From positions 1 through 40,866 of the IMG/VR virus record IMGVR_UViG_3300008448_000214: DNA of 40,866 bases; one strand, 5' to 3'. The notes below the pieces were generated by a model that had not been told where the DNA came from, made no database searches, and saw only the letters and a list, made by a program, of their open reading frames with translations. The DNA is from a virus. Below, one piece after another: positions 7,636 to 14,940 of this stretch (positions within the stretch are counted from its first letter, which is position 1; the number at the start of each line of letters is the position of its first letter). The position numbers and the translations under genes were made by a program.

Positions 7636-7731
7636 TTACGCCATACGGCGGTATCTATACTTCTGACGCAATTCGTGTGATTCACGTGCTGCATCTACTA
7701 ACTTCCAAAAAATACTCTTTAGCTTTGCCAT
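7636..7731 (-). CDS. small basic protein, 31 aa
   Basis: ATG 7731 follows the hsp20 stop by two bases, with GGAG at a 5-nt spacing. The frame ends in TAA just before the terminator stem. The product begins MAKLKSIFWKLVDAARE and ends in the Arg/Tyr-rich segment LRQKYRYRRMA. It would form an amphipathic helix with a very basic end. I know of short proteins with such tails in marine phages but cannot name this one. A good ribosome-binding site and the snug fit between hsp20 and the terminator support it. Confidence 0.55.
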   Translation of the reverse strand: MAKLKSIFWKLVDAARESHELRQKYRYRRMA

Positions 7732-7733
7732 CT

Positions 7734-8177
7734 CTACTCCGTTAAAAGTTGTTTGTCTGACTTTGGTGCTTCGTTAACCGGTACATTAATCTTCACTTTC
7801 TTACCAGCAAGTTTTTCAAGACCAATTTTCAACATACCATTAACCAGATCAGCATTCTTGACTTCAATGGAATCGCTAAGTTTGAACTCACGTGTGAATG
7901 CGCGGTTCGCAATACCTTTGTACAGGTAATTGTTCTCTGCATCGTCTTTAGCATTGCCTTTGATGCGTAGAGTTGAACCGTCTAGTTCAATATCAATATC
8001 TGTTTTGCCAAATCCTGCAACAGCCATCTCAATCGTGTATTTGTTGTCATCATTGCGTTTGACATTGATTGGAGGATAGCCGGGGATTGTTTTAGAAAGT
8101 GCTGCATTGAAACTATCGAACTCGTCCCAAAGACGGTCGAAACCAACAAAATACTTCTCAAAGTCTTTACTAGTCAT
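7734..8177 (-). CDS. hsp20: Hsp20 small heat-shock protein
   Basis: A 147-aa alpha-crystallin-domain chaperone. The domain spans about residues 35-135. It contains the A-x-x-x-n-G-x-L-type motif (NGMLKIGLEK, about 113-122), followed by KVKINV. Such proteins bind unfolding substrates as oligomers. Hsp20 genes are frequent in cyanophages and other environmental T4-like phages but absent from T4. The start is preceded by TAGGAGG. The 65-nt upstream gap has no consensus promoter, but a strong one lies inside the preceding gene (8426-8454). Confidence 0.92.
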   Translation of the reverse strand: MTSKDFEKYFVGFDRLWDEFDSFNAALSKTIPGYPPINVKRNDDNKYTIEMAVAGFGKTDIDIELDGSTLRIKGNAKDDAENNYLYKGIANRAFTREFKLSDSIEVKNADLVNGMLKIGLEKLAGKKVKINVPVNEAPKSDKQLLTE

Positions 8178-8242
8178 AATTGCCTCCTATTAAGCAAGGT
8201 TATTTAAAATTGTACTCCTTTCGGCAGTACATTAGTATATAG

Positions 8243-8698
8243 TCAATTTTGTTGCGGGGCAACAAATTCAAAGATTGATACTTCTGCTTCTTTGCACATC
8301 TGTCGAGTAACATCCATATTGAAATCCTTGATTTTAGGACTGTTTTTATCGACAGCATGTGTGACTATATGTTTTATTCCCCTTGAAATAATACTTTTGC
8401 AGCATTCATTACAAGGGAAAAATGTACTATAGATTGTACATCCTGTCAAGTCAACAGGAGCATTATCCATAGCGTTTCTTTCTGCATGACAAACAAACTT
8501 TAGTTTTGTTTCCCTGTCCGCATATCGTGCTGGGTCATCATTGACACCTTTTGGAAAACCATTGTAGCCAAGACTAACTACTTGATTGTTTTGGTTAACA
8601 ATAACAGCACCAACTTTAGATGAGGGATCTTTAGACCAAGAAGCCACATTACTTGCAAGGTCAAGATACCTCAAATCCCACTTCCAAGGATCAGACAT
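8243..8698 (-). CDS. cd: dCMP deaminase
   Basis: 151 aa from ATG 8698. The longer in-frame opening lies inside the methyltransferase gene and was discarded. It converts dCMP to dUMP, feeding dTMP synthesis. Zinc and catalytic motifs are HAE (71-73) and PCNECC (95-100), typical of the CDA fold. An allosteric-type segment (YNGFPKGVNDD) is also present. T4 Cd is larger (193 aa) and has extra zinc ligands that are not obvious here. The start overlaps the methyltransferase stop by 8 nt. An internal promoter for hsp20 lies within this gene. Confidence 0.92.
   Translation of the reverse strand: MSDPWKWDLRYLDLASNVASWSKDPSSKVGAVIVNQNNQVVSLGYNGFPKGVNDDPARYADRETKLKFVCHAERNAMDNAPVDLTGCTIYSTFFPCNECCKSIISRGIKHIVTHAVDKNSPKIKDFNMDVTRQMCKEAEVSIFEFVAPQQN
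8426..8454 (-). promoter_or_regulatory. intragenic sigma70-like promoter for hsp20
   Basis: Within the dCMP deaminase gene the minus strand reads GTTGACT (-35 at 8449-8454), a 17-nt spacer and TATAGT (8426-8431). Sequence and spacing match the gp43 promoter. Transcription would start about 240 nt upstream of the hsp20 ATG and end at the terminator 7611-7634. Confidence 0.7.
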
Positions 8699-9419
8699 TT
8701 CGAATGTAACTCGCTTTCCTTGCAGTCTTTTCAAGCAATGTCCAGCCGTTGTTAAACAAATGCTTTTCAATTTCATCGTGAGGATACAACTCGAGATCAT
8801 CGAATACCCAAACCGATCCAACAACACTTCGTGGTTGGAAGAAATCCATTTCTTCGTACAAGGCTTCTAGGTGATGAGGACCATCAAAGAACACAAAGGC
8901 ATATTTTTCTTCTACAATTTTGTTTTCATTGTAGAAAGGCATACCATCTGCATATCGTTTGAAGAACTCTGTATCTTCTAAACACATGAATACAATGTTG
9001 ATTGGTTTCCCACAAGCGTATTCATACAAAGCAGACAACGATTCGTTACGCATATCGTTGGTGTAATCAAGCTTTAGAGACGCTCTATTCTCTGTTTCCC
9101 CGATAGCATAATCGATATTACCATATGGATCAATACAAACGACGTTACGCTGGTAATCCTGGTTTTCCAAGATACTATCGCAAATGATCTTTAGGCTACC
9201 TCCACGACGCGTACCAATTTCACAAACAGCACCAGGAATCCCTTTGATCTTCTTAGCTGCGTTAGCTAGAACATGATAGTCCAAACTATCTGTCTCCAAA
9301 CCACGTCTTTGCTGTAGTTTGAATTCTCGGGAAAATTGCTTTGTCTCACCACCGTCAGTATAGACTGCACCCAACTTCATCAAACCATCTTGTACTTCAA
9401 CCCCAATCTTCATGTCCAT
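8691..9419 (-). CDS. class I SAM-dependent methyltransferase
   Basis: 242 aa from ATG 9419, with AAGGAG 7 nt upstream (a GTG at 9422 is less well placed). The Rossmann-type SAM motif CEIGTRRGGS is near residues 66-75. An acidic strand end VVCIDPYGN (about 93-101) and a FFDGPHH segment follow, as in the Methyltransf_24/TylF-like group. That group usually acts on small molecules or sugars rather than DNA. No target-recognition domain is visible, so the substrate is unknown. It lies between regA and the dCMP deaminase gene, where T4 has no such gene. Confidence 0.75.
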   Translation of the reverse strand: MDMKIGVEVQDGLMKLGAVYTDGGETKQFSREFKLQQRRGLETDSLDYHVLANAAKKIKGIPGAVCEIGTRRGGSLKIICDSILENQDYQRNVVCIDPYGNIDYAIGETENRASLKLDYTNDMRNESLSALYEYACGKPINIVFMCLEDTEFFKRYADGMPFYNENKIVEEKYAFVFFDGPHHLEALYEEMDFFQPRSVVGSVWVFDDLELYPHDEIEKHLFNNGWTLLEKTARKASYIRNV

Positions 9420-9433
9420 CACAAAACTCCTTT

Positions 9434-9823
9434 TTATCGCTTGCCTATATTATATTTAACCACCAACTCCCACTCATCTTTTTCTTTATGTGTTATCACC
9501 TTAATTTGGCTCAGCGGTGCCTTTGGTTCTCTGCTTTTTTCAGGAACAATTAGCTTGATCAATCCCCACTCAGCAAGTAAGTTAGCAATCGTATTTCTTC
9601 TGCCAATATCTTCTTCAGAGAAGTTGGTTGGTTTACCATCAAGAGCAAAAAGCTCTTTGAAATGAACGATGTAGTACCTACCCTGCTTGTGTAGAATGTG
9701 ACAGCTTTGGAATAGTTTTTTGTCTTTCTTGGAAGCCACACCAATTCTGGTTAGCGTTTCTCTTACTTTCAAGAAAGCTTCTTCCTCAGCTAATGTAACC
9801 TCTACTAGACTTTCGATGTTCAT
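9434..9823 (-). CDS. regA: RegA translational repressor
   Basis: 129 aa, close to T4 RegA (122 aa), and in the same place after gp62. RegA binds initiation regions of early mRNAs, including gp45 and gp44 in T4, and blocks translation. The segments EEAFLKVRETLTRIG, CHILHKQGRYYIVHFKELFALDG and IGRRNTIANLLAEWGL match the family. The last is the helix-loop region implicated in RNA binding. The start follows the gp62 stop directly (a TGA then ATAATG junction). Candidate targets at gp45 and gp44 are listed separately. Confidence 0.93.
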   Translation of the reverse strand: MNIESLVEVTLAEEEAFLKVRETLTRIGVASKKDKKLFQSCHILHKQGRYYIVHFKELFALDGKPTNFSEEDIGRRNTIANLLAEWGLIKLIVPEKSREPKAPLSQIKVITHKEKDEWELVVKYNIGKR

Positions 9824-10200
9824 TATTCACCCTTTTTTAATTTTTCTTTTATAAGGCTTATTTGATCACTAGAAAGTAATGACAGAGCTTCAAAAGTCTT
9901 TTCATTGCTATATTTGAAATACTCTTGGACAGCTTCAAAATCACTATTTTCCACTTTTTTCACCCACTTAGCATACCGTCTCGAGGGTCTAATACTATTT
10001 AGAAGATATTGATATTGTAGCTTGTTGTCCAATCCATGTCTGCGATTCATCTCGTTTGCATACATGATTGTATCTGAAAAATACGACAAAGACTTGTTGA
10101 TGAGGAAGGGTTGATATAGTTTCTCTGCTAAATCATCCTCCTTACCAATAAGGTTTTTCTTTCCATAAGTGATATCATTTACAAAGTCAAATGGGCTCAT
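9823..10200 (-). CDS. 62: gp62 clamp-loader small subunit
   Basis: 125 aa (T4 gp62: 187 aa). It partners gp44 in a 4:1 complex that loads gp45 on DNA. The N-terminus MSPFDFVNDITYGKKNLI is characteristic, as are YANEMNRRHGLD and IRPSRRYAKWVKK. The shorter length is usual in environmental T4-like phages. Its ATG overlaps the stop of the 48-aa microprotein (ATGA). In T4, gp44 and gp62 are directly coupled, so the insertion of a coding unit here is unusual. Confidence 0.9.
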   Translation of the reverse strand: MSPFDFVNDITYGKKNLIGKEDDLAEKLYQPFLINKSLSYFSDTIMYANEMNRRHGLDNKLQYQYLLNSIRPSRRYAKWVKKVENSDFEAVQEYFKYSNEKTFEALSLLSSDQISLIKEKLKKGE

Positions 10201-10343
10201 TTTGTCACCGCCATGTACAAACCAATGTTAGAACACGCGTAACTAGCGTATACAACGACCATAGCGGCGTTCCCCAATCGGTATTGATCAATGGCGACAG
10301 CACCGTAGATTAGCGCTGTAATAATGATTAGCCAGCCACTCAT
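10197..10343 (-). CDS. 48-aa hydrophobic microprotein between gp44 and gp62
   Basis: The frame runs from ATG 10343 to TGA 10197 and fills the gp44-gp62 gap exactly. Its ATG overlaps the gp44 stop (ATGA), and its stop overlaps the gp62 ATG (ATGA). The product starts MSGWLIIITALIYGAVAID, then YRLG, then a second hydrophobic stretch (residues 26-46) ending VTK. It should be a two-pass membrane hairpin. The perfect double coupling means ribosomes leaving gp44 must traverse it to reach gp62, which strongly supports a real gene. The function is unknown. Membrane tethering of the replisome is speculation. Confidence 0.75.
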   Translation of the reverse strand: MSGWLIIITALIYGAVAIDQYRLGNAAMVVVYASYACSNIGLYMAVTK

Positions 10344-11275
10344 TTGAATTCCACATCCACCATGATCTCAGTGAAACAAGCTGCCATATTGATTTCGCTA
10401 TCTGCAACGAAAGCAGCTTTGTACTGATAATCAGCAAGGAATAACACTAGCTGAGGAATGCTGTTTGGTACAACAAACTCTGATGCATAGTCATAAAACT
10501 TACGGAACATTGTTGTCTGGTCAATGTCTGAATTCTCACCAATCCACCTACGAACCTCGGTGAAGTTCTTTGCTCTCATTGCCTGAACCAATTGCTTGAA
10601 CGACTCATCAGAGAAAGAAACAAGGATACCAGAATCAATCTTGCCTGTTGCAGCATAGCGCTGAAGTTCATTCAGCATTCGTCTCCAATCAGGAAAGAAC
10701 TTCTTGATTAGCTCACCAACAACCTTAGTTTCGAACTTAACATTCTCTGTCTCAAGAATATTGACAACACGTTTGTAGAAAAGTGTAGCAAGCTTTGGAC
10801 GTTCCTCTAGCGGAATCTTAAAGTCAATAACACTACAACGACTATGCAATTCTTTAATGATTCGGTTTGGATAGTTACAAGTAAAGATGAAACCACAGTT
10901 ACCTGAGAACTCTTCAATAAAGTTTCGAAGAGCAGGCTGTGTTGAATTAGGATTTAGATAATCAGCCTCATCCAAGATCACATACTTTCTTCCTGTATGA
11001 AAAGATACAGATGAAGCAAAAGTTTGAATCTCGTTACGCAAAGTGTCAATGTTACCATTCAACGAACCGTTGATAACAATGTAATCACTATCTAGTTCAC
11101 GCAACATTGCTTTTGCAACAGTAGTCTTACCTACACCAGCCTTACCTGTCAGCAAAAGATTAGGAACAGTGCCATCATCTACAAACTTCTGGAAAGTAGC
11201 TTTCAAAGACGGTGACAAAATACAATCAGATATCGTTTGTGGACGATACTTTTCAACCCACAGAAAATCACTCAT
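10340..11275 (-). CDS. 44: gp44 clamp-loader ATPase subunit
   Basis: A 311-aa AAA+ ATPase of the clamp-loader family (T4: 319 aa). Motifs: Walker A GKAGVGKT (44-51), Walker B YVILDEADYL and the SRC arginine-finger motif (LHSRCSVIDF). It opens and places the gp45 ring in an ATP-dependent way. The start is preceded by GAGGGAG and an AT-rich element almost identical to that of gp45. The stop overlaps the ATG of the 48-aa microprotein. Confidence 0.95.
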   Translation of the reverse strand: MSDFLWVEKYRPQTISDCILSPSLKATFQKFVDDGTVPNLLLTGKAGVGKTTVAKAMLRELDSDYIVINGSLNGNIDTLRNEIQTFASSVSFHTGRKYVILDEADYLNPNSTQPALRNFIEEFSGNCGFIFTCNYPNRIIKELHSRCSVIDFKIPLEERPKLATLFYKRVVNILETENVKFETKVVGELIKKFFPDWRRMLNELQRYAATGKIDSGILVSFSDESFKQLVQAMRAKNFTEVRRWIGENSDIDQTTMFRKFYDYASEFVVPNSIPQLVLFLADYQYKAAFVADSEINMAACFTEIMVDVEFK

Positions 11276-11288
11276 AATATAAACTCCC
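11272..11288 (-). promoter_or_regulatory. candidate RegA operator / initiation region of gp44
   Basis: The minus strand reads GGAGTTTATATTATGA across the start codon. The gp45 initiation region is identical except for C instead of G at the fourth base. In T4, RegA represses gp45 and gp44 by binding AU-rich initiation regions that include the AUG. The assignment as operator is inference from this repeat. Confidence 0.55.
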
Positions 11289-11293
11289 TCAAG

Positions 11294-11947
11294 TTACTTC
11301 TTTTTTGGCGGATCGCCAGCAATCCAATATTCTACATCAGTTCCCTTAAAGTACGCAACATGATTAGCGTTAATGGTCACATTAAAGTCTTCAGGAAGCA
11401 CTTTGATTCGCTCACCTTTGAATACACTACTGAATGCATGCTCACTTGTTCCTACCTCAACCTCGTACTTATTGCTAGTTGGGTTCGATACATCGGTTGC
11501 ACACATCTTTACATTCTCTGTGTCACCTTCAACAACAATAGAAGGCAACTGTAGAACATGCAATGCTTTCAATACAGATGAAAGTGTTTGTTGTGGTAGA
11601 TCAAACTGTGCTACCACATTACCAGGAGGAAGCTTCTTATCACCAGGAGTAACAATTAGACTTGGGTCTGCATAAAAATAGTCTACATACTCCTTACCTT
11701 GCTTGATACGCATAAACTTCTCTTTGAACTCGATGTCAGGATCTTTGAACAGAGATAGCATTCCAAGAAACTTTTGGATTTCGTAAATTGCTATCTGCCG
11801 TTCAAATGTCTCTGTAATCGTAGCCTTTGCCATCACTTCCTTGAGGGTCGAGAGTGATGCAAGAGTGTTACCTGGTTTAATCACGATCGATTGGTTGATC
11901 AGCGAGAAGTTCTTCAACAGCTGAATCGTTCTACTCGATAATTTCAT
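11294..11947 (-). CDS. 45: gp45 sliding clamp
   Basis: 217 aa (T4: 228 aa). A trimeric DNA-encircling processivity factor that also activates late transcription with gp55. The N-terminal segment KLSSRTIQLLKNFSLINQSIVIKPGN is family-typical, as are QFDLPQQTLSSVLKALHVLQLPSIVVEGD and the C-terminal strand AYFKGTDVEYWIAGD. It heads the gp45-44-62-regA block, in the T4 order. Its initiation region carries the candidate RegA element. Confidence 0.95.
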   Translation of the reverse strand: MKLSSRTIQLLKNFSLINQSIVIKPGNTLASLSTLKEVMAKATITETFERQIAIYEIQKFLGMLSLFKDPDIEFKEKFMRIKQGKEYVDYFYADPSLIVTPGDKKLPPGNVVAQFDLPQQTLSSVLKALHVLQLPSIVVEGDTENVKMCATDVSNPTSNKYEVEVGTSEHAFSSVFKGERIKVLPEDFNVTINANHVAYFKGTDVEYWIAGDPPKKK

Positions 11948-11960
11948 AATATAAAGTCCT
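11944..11960 (-). promoter_or_regulatory. candidate RegA operator / initiation region of gp45
   Basis: AAGGACTTTATATTATGA spans the ribosome-binding site and AUG. It matches the gp44 initiation region over 15 of 16 positions. None of the other genes I compared (gp43, uvsX, gp47, gp55, gp62, regA) has this element, which suggests a shared regulator rather than general AT-richness. Confidence 0.55.
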
Positions 11961-11963
11961 TAA

Positions 11964-12209
11964 TCAGTTTAACTTCTGTTTCTTTTTCAGCATTGCTTCA
12001 GATGTTTCTTTGAAGAATAAAGCTGCGCCTTCCTCACCTAAAATGATTACATAACATTTTTGTACTACAGAAAACATTGCACTTGTTACTAACATCAGTG
12101 TTTGTGTATCATCAACATGCTGCTCAATCACAGCACTCATGTTTGATATAATGTCTTCTACAATTTCTTTATTGTATTCGAGATAGGTTCTAGCCTCCTG
12201 CTTATTCAT
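11964..12209 (-). CDS. hypothetical protein, 81 aa, helical
   Basis: The ATG overlaps the glycosyltransferase stop by one base (TAATG). The protein appears all-helical (MNKQEARTYLEYNKEIVEDII..., then hydrophobic LMLVTSAMFSVVQKCYVIIL) and ends in a basic tail (KKKQKLN). The hydrophobic stretch at about 38-57 is interrupted by Lys and Cys, so membrane insertion is uncertain. It lies just upstream of gp45. I do not recognise a family. Confidence 0.55.
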   Translation of the reverse strand: MNKQEARTYLEYNKEIVEDIISNMSAVIEQHVDDTQTLMLVTSAMFSVVQKCYVIILGEEGAALFFKETSEAMLKKKQKLN

Positions 12210-13162
12210 TATTTCTTTTTCTTCAGCTGGCCAGCATCTGCTGTAGCTGAAGCTCCTACTGAAGCAAGATCGGCAAGGCTACCACTAAACACATAGCTAC
12301 CAACGTGCTGCAACTGCATCCAAGGACATAACCAATTCTTCAGACCCATCTTGTCTACATTATAGCAGAACATATAGTCTTCGGACAAGTAGCGTTTGGA
12401 AGCACCGTTTGTTTGGTTCAACAAGAACTGTGCCCGCTTTTGTAGGTCTGTTGGATCTTTACCTTCTGCAACGTCTGCCAACAAGAGATCCAATTGTTCC
12501 ATCTGATATCCACGGTCAATGATACAATCAAAGAATGCCATGATTTCACGTGAACCATCAAACTCTGCTGTACGAACATGATCGGGCTTGTACCACTGGT
12601 GGGTGTATACTTTTTGGTACTCTTCAAAAGTCTTACGACGAATCATCATAAAACCAGTTCCTAGCTCACGAACCTCTACAGGACGGTTGAGAGGAATCTC
12701 ATTCTGACCACCTTTAGGATTAAACACATAATCACCAACATACTTTTCAAGCACGCTAGCGTTGTCATCAGCAACCCCTTTGTTAACAGCCTGAACAATC
12801 TTTTCCCAAGAAATACATTTCTTAGGATATGGACCACCCATAACATCGTAATCAGATTCTTCTGTCATCATTGCAAGCATTGCAATAACATCTTGAGGGT
12901 TGAATCCAATGTCCGAGTCAATGAACATTAGGTGAGTAGCATTGGAGCGCATAAACTCATCAGCACAGTAGTTACGAGCACGAGTGATCAACGACTCATT
13001 AAACAAGAAATACAACTGAAGCTGAATCTGATACTTTGCACAAATGGCAGCCAAGTCAGAAATAGACCTTGTGTACATACCAGCACACTGTCCACCATAC
13101 ATCGGCGTTGCTACGAACAGCTTTCGTTTTTGTAGCTCTGCTAATTCAATTTTTAATTCCAT
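12209..13162 (-). CDS. GT-A fold (family 2-like) glycosyltransferase
   Basis: 317 aa. The N-terminal strand KLFVATPMYGGQ is typical of phage GT-A glycosyltransferases, as are NESLITRARN and the metal-binding DxD in MFIDSDIGF (D82, D84). These transfer a sugar from a nucleotide-sugar donor. The acceptor could be DNA, a virion protein or a cell-surface glycan. A C-terminal KKKK tail and Ala/Ser-rich region follow the catalytic part. Its place between nucleotide-metabolism genes and gp45 makes a role in DNA modification thinkable, but the sequence alone cannot tell. Confidence 0.7.
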   Translation of the reverse strand: MELKIELAELQKRKLFVATPMYGGQCAGMYTRSISDLAAICAKYQIQLQLYFLFNESLITRARNYCADEFMRSNATHLMFIDSDIGFNPQDVIAMLAMMTEESDYDVMGGPYPKKCISWEKIVQAVNKGVADDNASVLEKYVGDYVFNPKGGQNEIPLNRPVEVRELGTGFMMIRRKTFEEYQKVYTHQWYKPDHVRTAEFDGSREIMAFFDCIIDRGYQMEQLDLLLADVAEGKDPTDLQKRAQFLLNQTNGASKRYLSEDYMFCYNVDKMGLKNWLCPWMQLQHVGSYVFSGSLADLASVGASATADAGQLKKKK

Positions 13163-13163
13163 A

Positions 13164-13661
13164 TTATTTCACTCCGTATTTTTTATCATGTTCAGAGCCC
13201 AAACCATAGGAGCCCTGATACTTACTCAACATCTCACTATCAAAAGAAAGATACTGTCCAATCCTTGTACCACGTTGAATCCTTATAGCACCAATCGTCA
13301 CGTGCATTACAGCAGCCATCACACCGTTATACCCACTATCGTACAATCCTGATGTTAGAAACACACCGTTTCTATTCAATGTCGAACGAGTAATTACCCA
13401 ACCAGCTTCTCCATCTCCAACAGTAATAATGTTCTTCATTACTACTTCATAGTGACCTGGTAGCAGCTGGTACCAACCAAGATCGTCTGGATGAACAATG
13501 CTTGTACCACGATGCTTTTTAAACTCTTCGTTGATAGTAAACACTTCAGGATGAATGTTGAATACTTGATCAAGTCTCAGATCAACAGCATTGGGTTGGG
13601 AGTCCTGAGGCTCAACTTCAGTCAACAAACTCCTAGAATTAGTTCCTAAAATATGTTTCAT
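13164..13661 (-). CDS. dUTPase / dCTP deaminase superfamily protein
   Basis: 165 aa from ATG 13661 (AAGGAAAGG upstream), one base after the stop of the preceding gene. The fold-defining motifs are visible: NAVDLRL, WVITRSTLNRNGVFL (about 88-102), GLYDSGYNG (105-113), IQRGTRIGQYLSF and YQGSYG near the end. GLYDSGYNG resembles dUTPase motif III with its Asp (D108), whereas dCTP deaminases have a Glu-containing PG-F/W-EG motif. A dUTPase-type dUTP hydrolysis is therefore more likely, with a bifunctional enzyme possible. It works upstream of dTMP supply alongside the dCMP deaminase. Confidence 0.75.
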   Translation of the reverse strand: MKHILGTNSRSLLTEVEPQDSQPNAVDLRLDQVFNIHPEVFTINEEFKKHRGTSIVHPDDLGWYQLLPGHYEVVMKNIITVGDGEAGWVITRSTLNRNGVFLTSGLYDSGYNGVMAAVMHVTIGAIRIQRGTRIGQYLSFDSEMLSKYQGSYGLGSEHDKKYGVK

Positions 13662-13662
13662 T

Positions 13663-14058
13663 TCACGCCTTTCCTTTATTAAGTAAATCTCGCCCAATAC
13701 TACTGATGTCTGTATTGCATAGTGCTATCCCACCTGACCCAATCCAAGCTGAAGTGTTTGGGACCCCTTGAAAAGATTCCGTGTTACATACTTCTTCAAC
13801 TTCTTTACCATGCACATACAACATCAAAATAATGTAATGAATTGCTTTAAGCAAATCCTTCTTATTCTTACCATCTTTCTTACCATACCGCATCAAATAC
13901 TTAATTGCCGTGTCTCTTGCTGTGGTTTCTAATGAACCAGAAGCTTCCCAGATATCAATTACCTGACTACCTGGCTTTACAACATAATGCTGATCGTAAG
14001 TTTTCGAAACATAGTCAATCAACTCACTAAGGATCTTGTCTTCGTTGTACCTATACAT
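13663..14058 (-). CDS. DUF3310-type small phage protein
   Basis: 131 aa. The segment DTAIKYLMRYGKKDGKNKKDLLKAIHYI (about 48-75) matches the DUF3310 pattern of nucleotide-binding-like small phage proteins, AIKYL..R.G.K....DL.KA.HYI. The remainder has no recognisable motif. It follows dpdA directly; the dpdA stop is adjacent to its ATG. Members often sit among nucleotide-metabolism genes, but their biochemical role is not established. Neighbouring genes suggest it belongs to the modified-nucleotide unit. Confidence 0.6.
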   Translation of the reverse strand: MYRYNEDKILSELIDYVSKTYDQHYVVKPGSQVIDIWEASGSLETTARDTAIKYLMRYGKKDGKNKKDLLKAIHYIILMLYVHGKEVEEVCNTESFQGVPNTSAWIGSGGIALCNTDISSIGRDLLNKGKA

Positions 14059-14940
14059 TTACTTCCCCATTGTAACGCAAAGATTGTTAATGTAGTTCAT
14101 GTTTTCAATACAGATTTGCTCTGTTGCAGTGTCCACCTTTTCAAAGTCAAAGTCAACTTCCTTCTCAAACTTTCCATTAACAAGACCTGTTGGAGAACTA
14201 TCAAACTTGATAGCATTCAATCCACACCACACAGCAGCACTAGAATCCCAAGAGGAAATATGCTTGTGGTATTTTCGTAGCAATTTGATTTCATTAGGAC
14301 CTTCTGTCATACCCAAGCAATGAAACCTCCTGTAAGTTGCCATGCTATCAAGCAATCCTCGGCGTTCCATTTCTTCAAACACCATTAACCGAGACAGATA
14401 ACGCTGCAACCTAAAAGATTCGTTACGATAGTGGGTTGCGTTACCGTGAGGTCTTTCAGTGATACCACAAGCAATTGGACATGCCAAAATAGAAATGCCA
14501 ATTAGATCAATTTGTTTGTTATTGATGGCCCAAGCAAGACTCTTCATTAGACCATCCATATCTCCCAGCTCACTCTGTGGCACGAAGAATGTGCTGTAGT
14601 TTCCACGTTTGTTTGCTAGAAACTTTTCTGCTTCTCTAACAGTGAGTTTCCAATGTTGTCCTGGATGATCTGTCATTACAACGCAGCTGGCTTCACACTT
14701 CTCTGCCATATCATGGATCTTAGAAGAGTCGTACATTGGCTGCCCTCTTTTAAACATCTCGAAAGCAGAGTTATCCATGATCTTAAATTCGCCTTTGACC
14801 TCTTCACGATAAAAACGAGCATACTCCTCGTTCTCTTCAACAAGGTGAGCCAATACCAAATGACTATTAGACCAATGAGAAAACTTTTCTAGGTACTTTG
14901 TAGGTGTGATATGACAAAAGTCAATAGGATTGTTTATCAT
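14059..14940 (-). CDS. dpdA: DpdA-like 7-deazaguanine DNA transglycosylase
   Basis: 293 aa, TGT-superfamily (TIM barrel). Phage DpdA exchanges guanine in DNA for a 7-deazaguanine base. Candidate catalytic residues: D56 in IMDNSAFE (aligning with the TGT D-S-G-G-F-Q motif), D91 in VVMTDHPG, and D232 in ISSWDSSAAVW, which fits the nucleophile position. FFVPQ, IDLIGIS and FHCLGMTEGP are barrel-strand signatures. The TGT C-terminal zinc site is absent, as in other DpdA proteins. A strong GGAGGTGAG precedes the ATG, which overlaps the stop of the T-fold gene (ATGA). folE, queD-like and queE genes lie upstream on the same strand. Confidence 0.82.
   Translation of the reverse strand: MINNPIDFCHITPTKYLEKFSHWSNSHLVLAHLVEENEEYARFYREEVKGEFKIMDNSAFEMFKRGQPMYDSSKIHDMAEKCEASCVVMTDHPGQHWKLTVREAEKFLANKRGNYSTFFVPQSELGDMDGLMKSLAWAINNKQIDLIGISILACPIACGITERPHGNATHYRNESFRLQRYLSRLMVFEEMERRGLLDSMATYRRFHCLGMTEGPNEIKLLRKYHKHISSWDSSAAVWCGLNAIKFDSSPTGLVNGKFEKEVDFDFEKVDTATEQICIENMNYINNLCVTMGK

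Noticed and set aside
8221-8242. TATACT just upstream of hsp20 as a -10 box
   Set aside because: Its best -35 (TTGCCC) is poor, while a full consensus promoter lies inside the preceding gene.
14128-14156. GTTGACT with GACACT at 17 nt inside the 3' end of dpdA
   Set aside because: The -10 matches poorly and no terminator or gap nearby calls for a promoter; kept only as a weak possibility.
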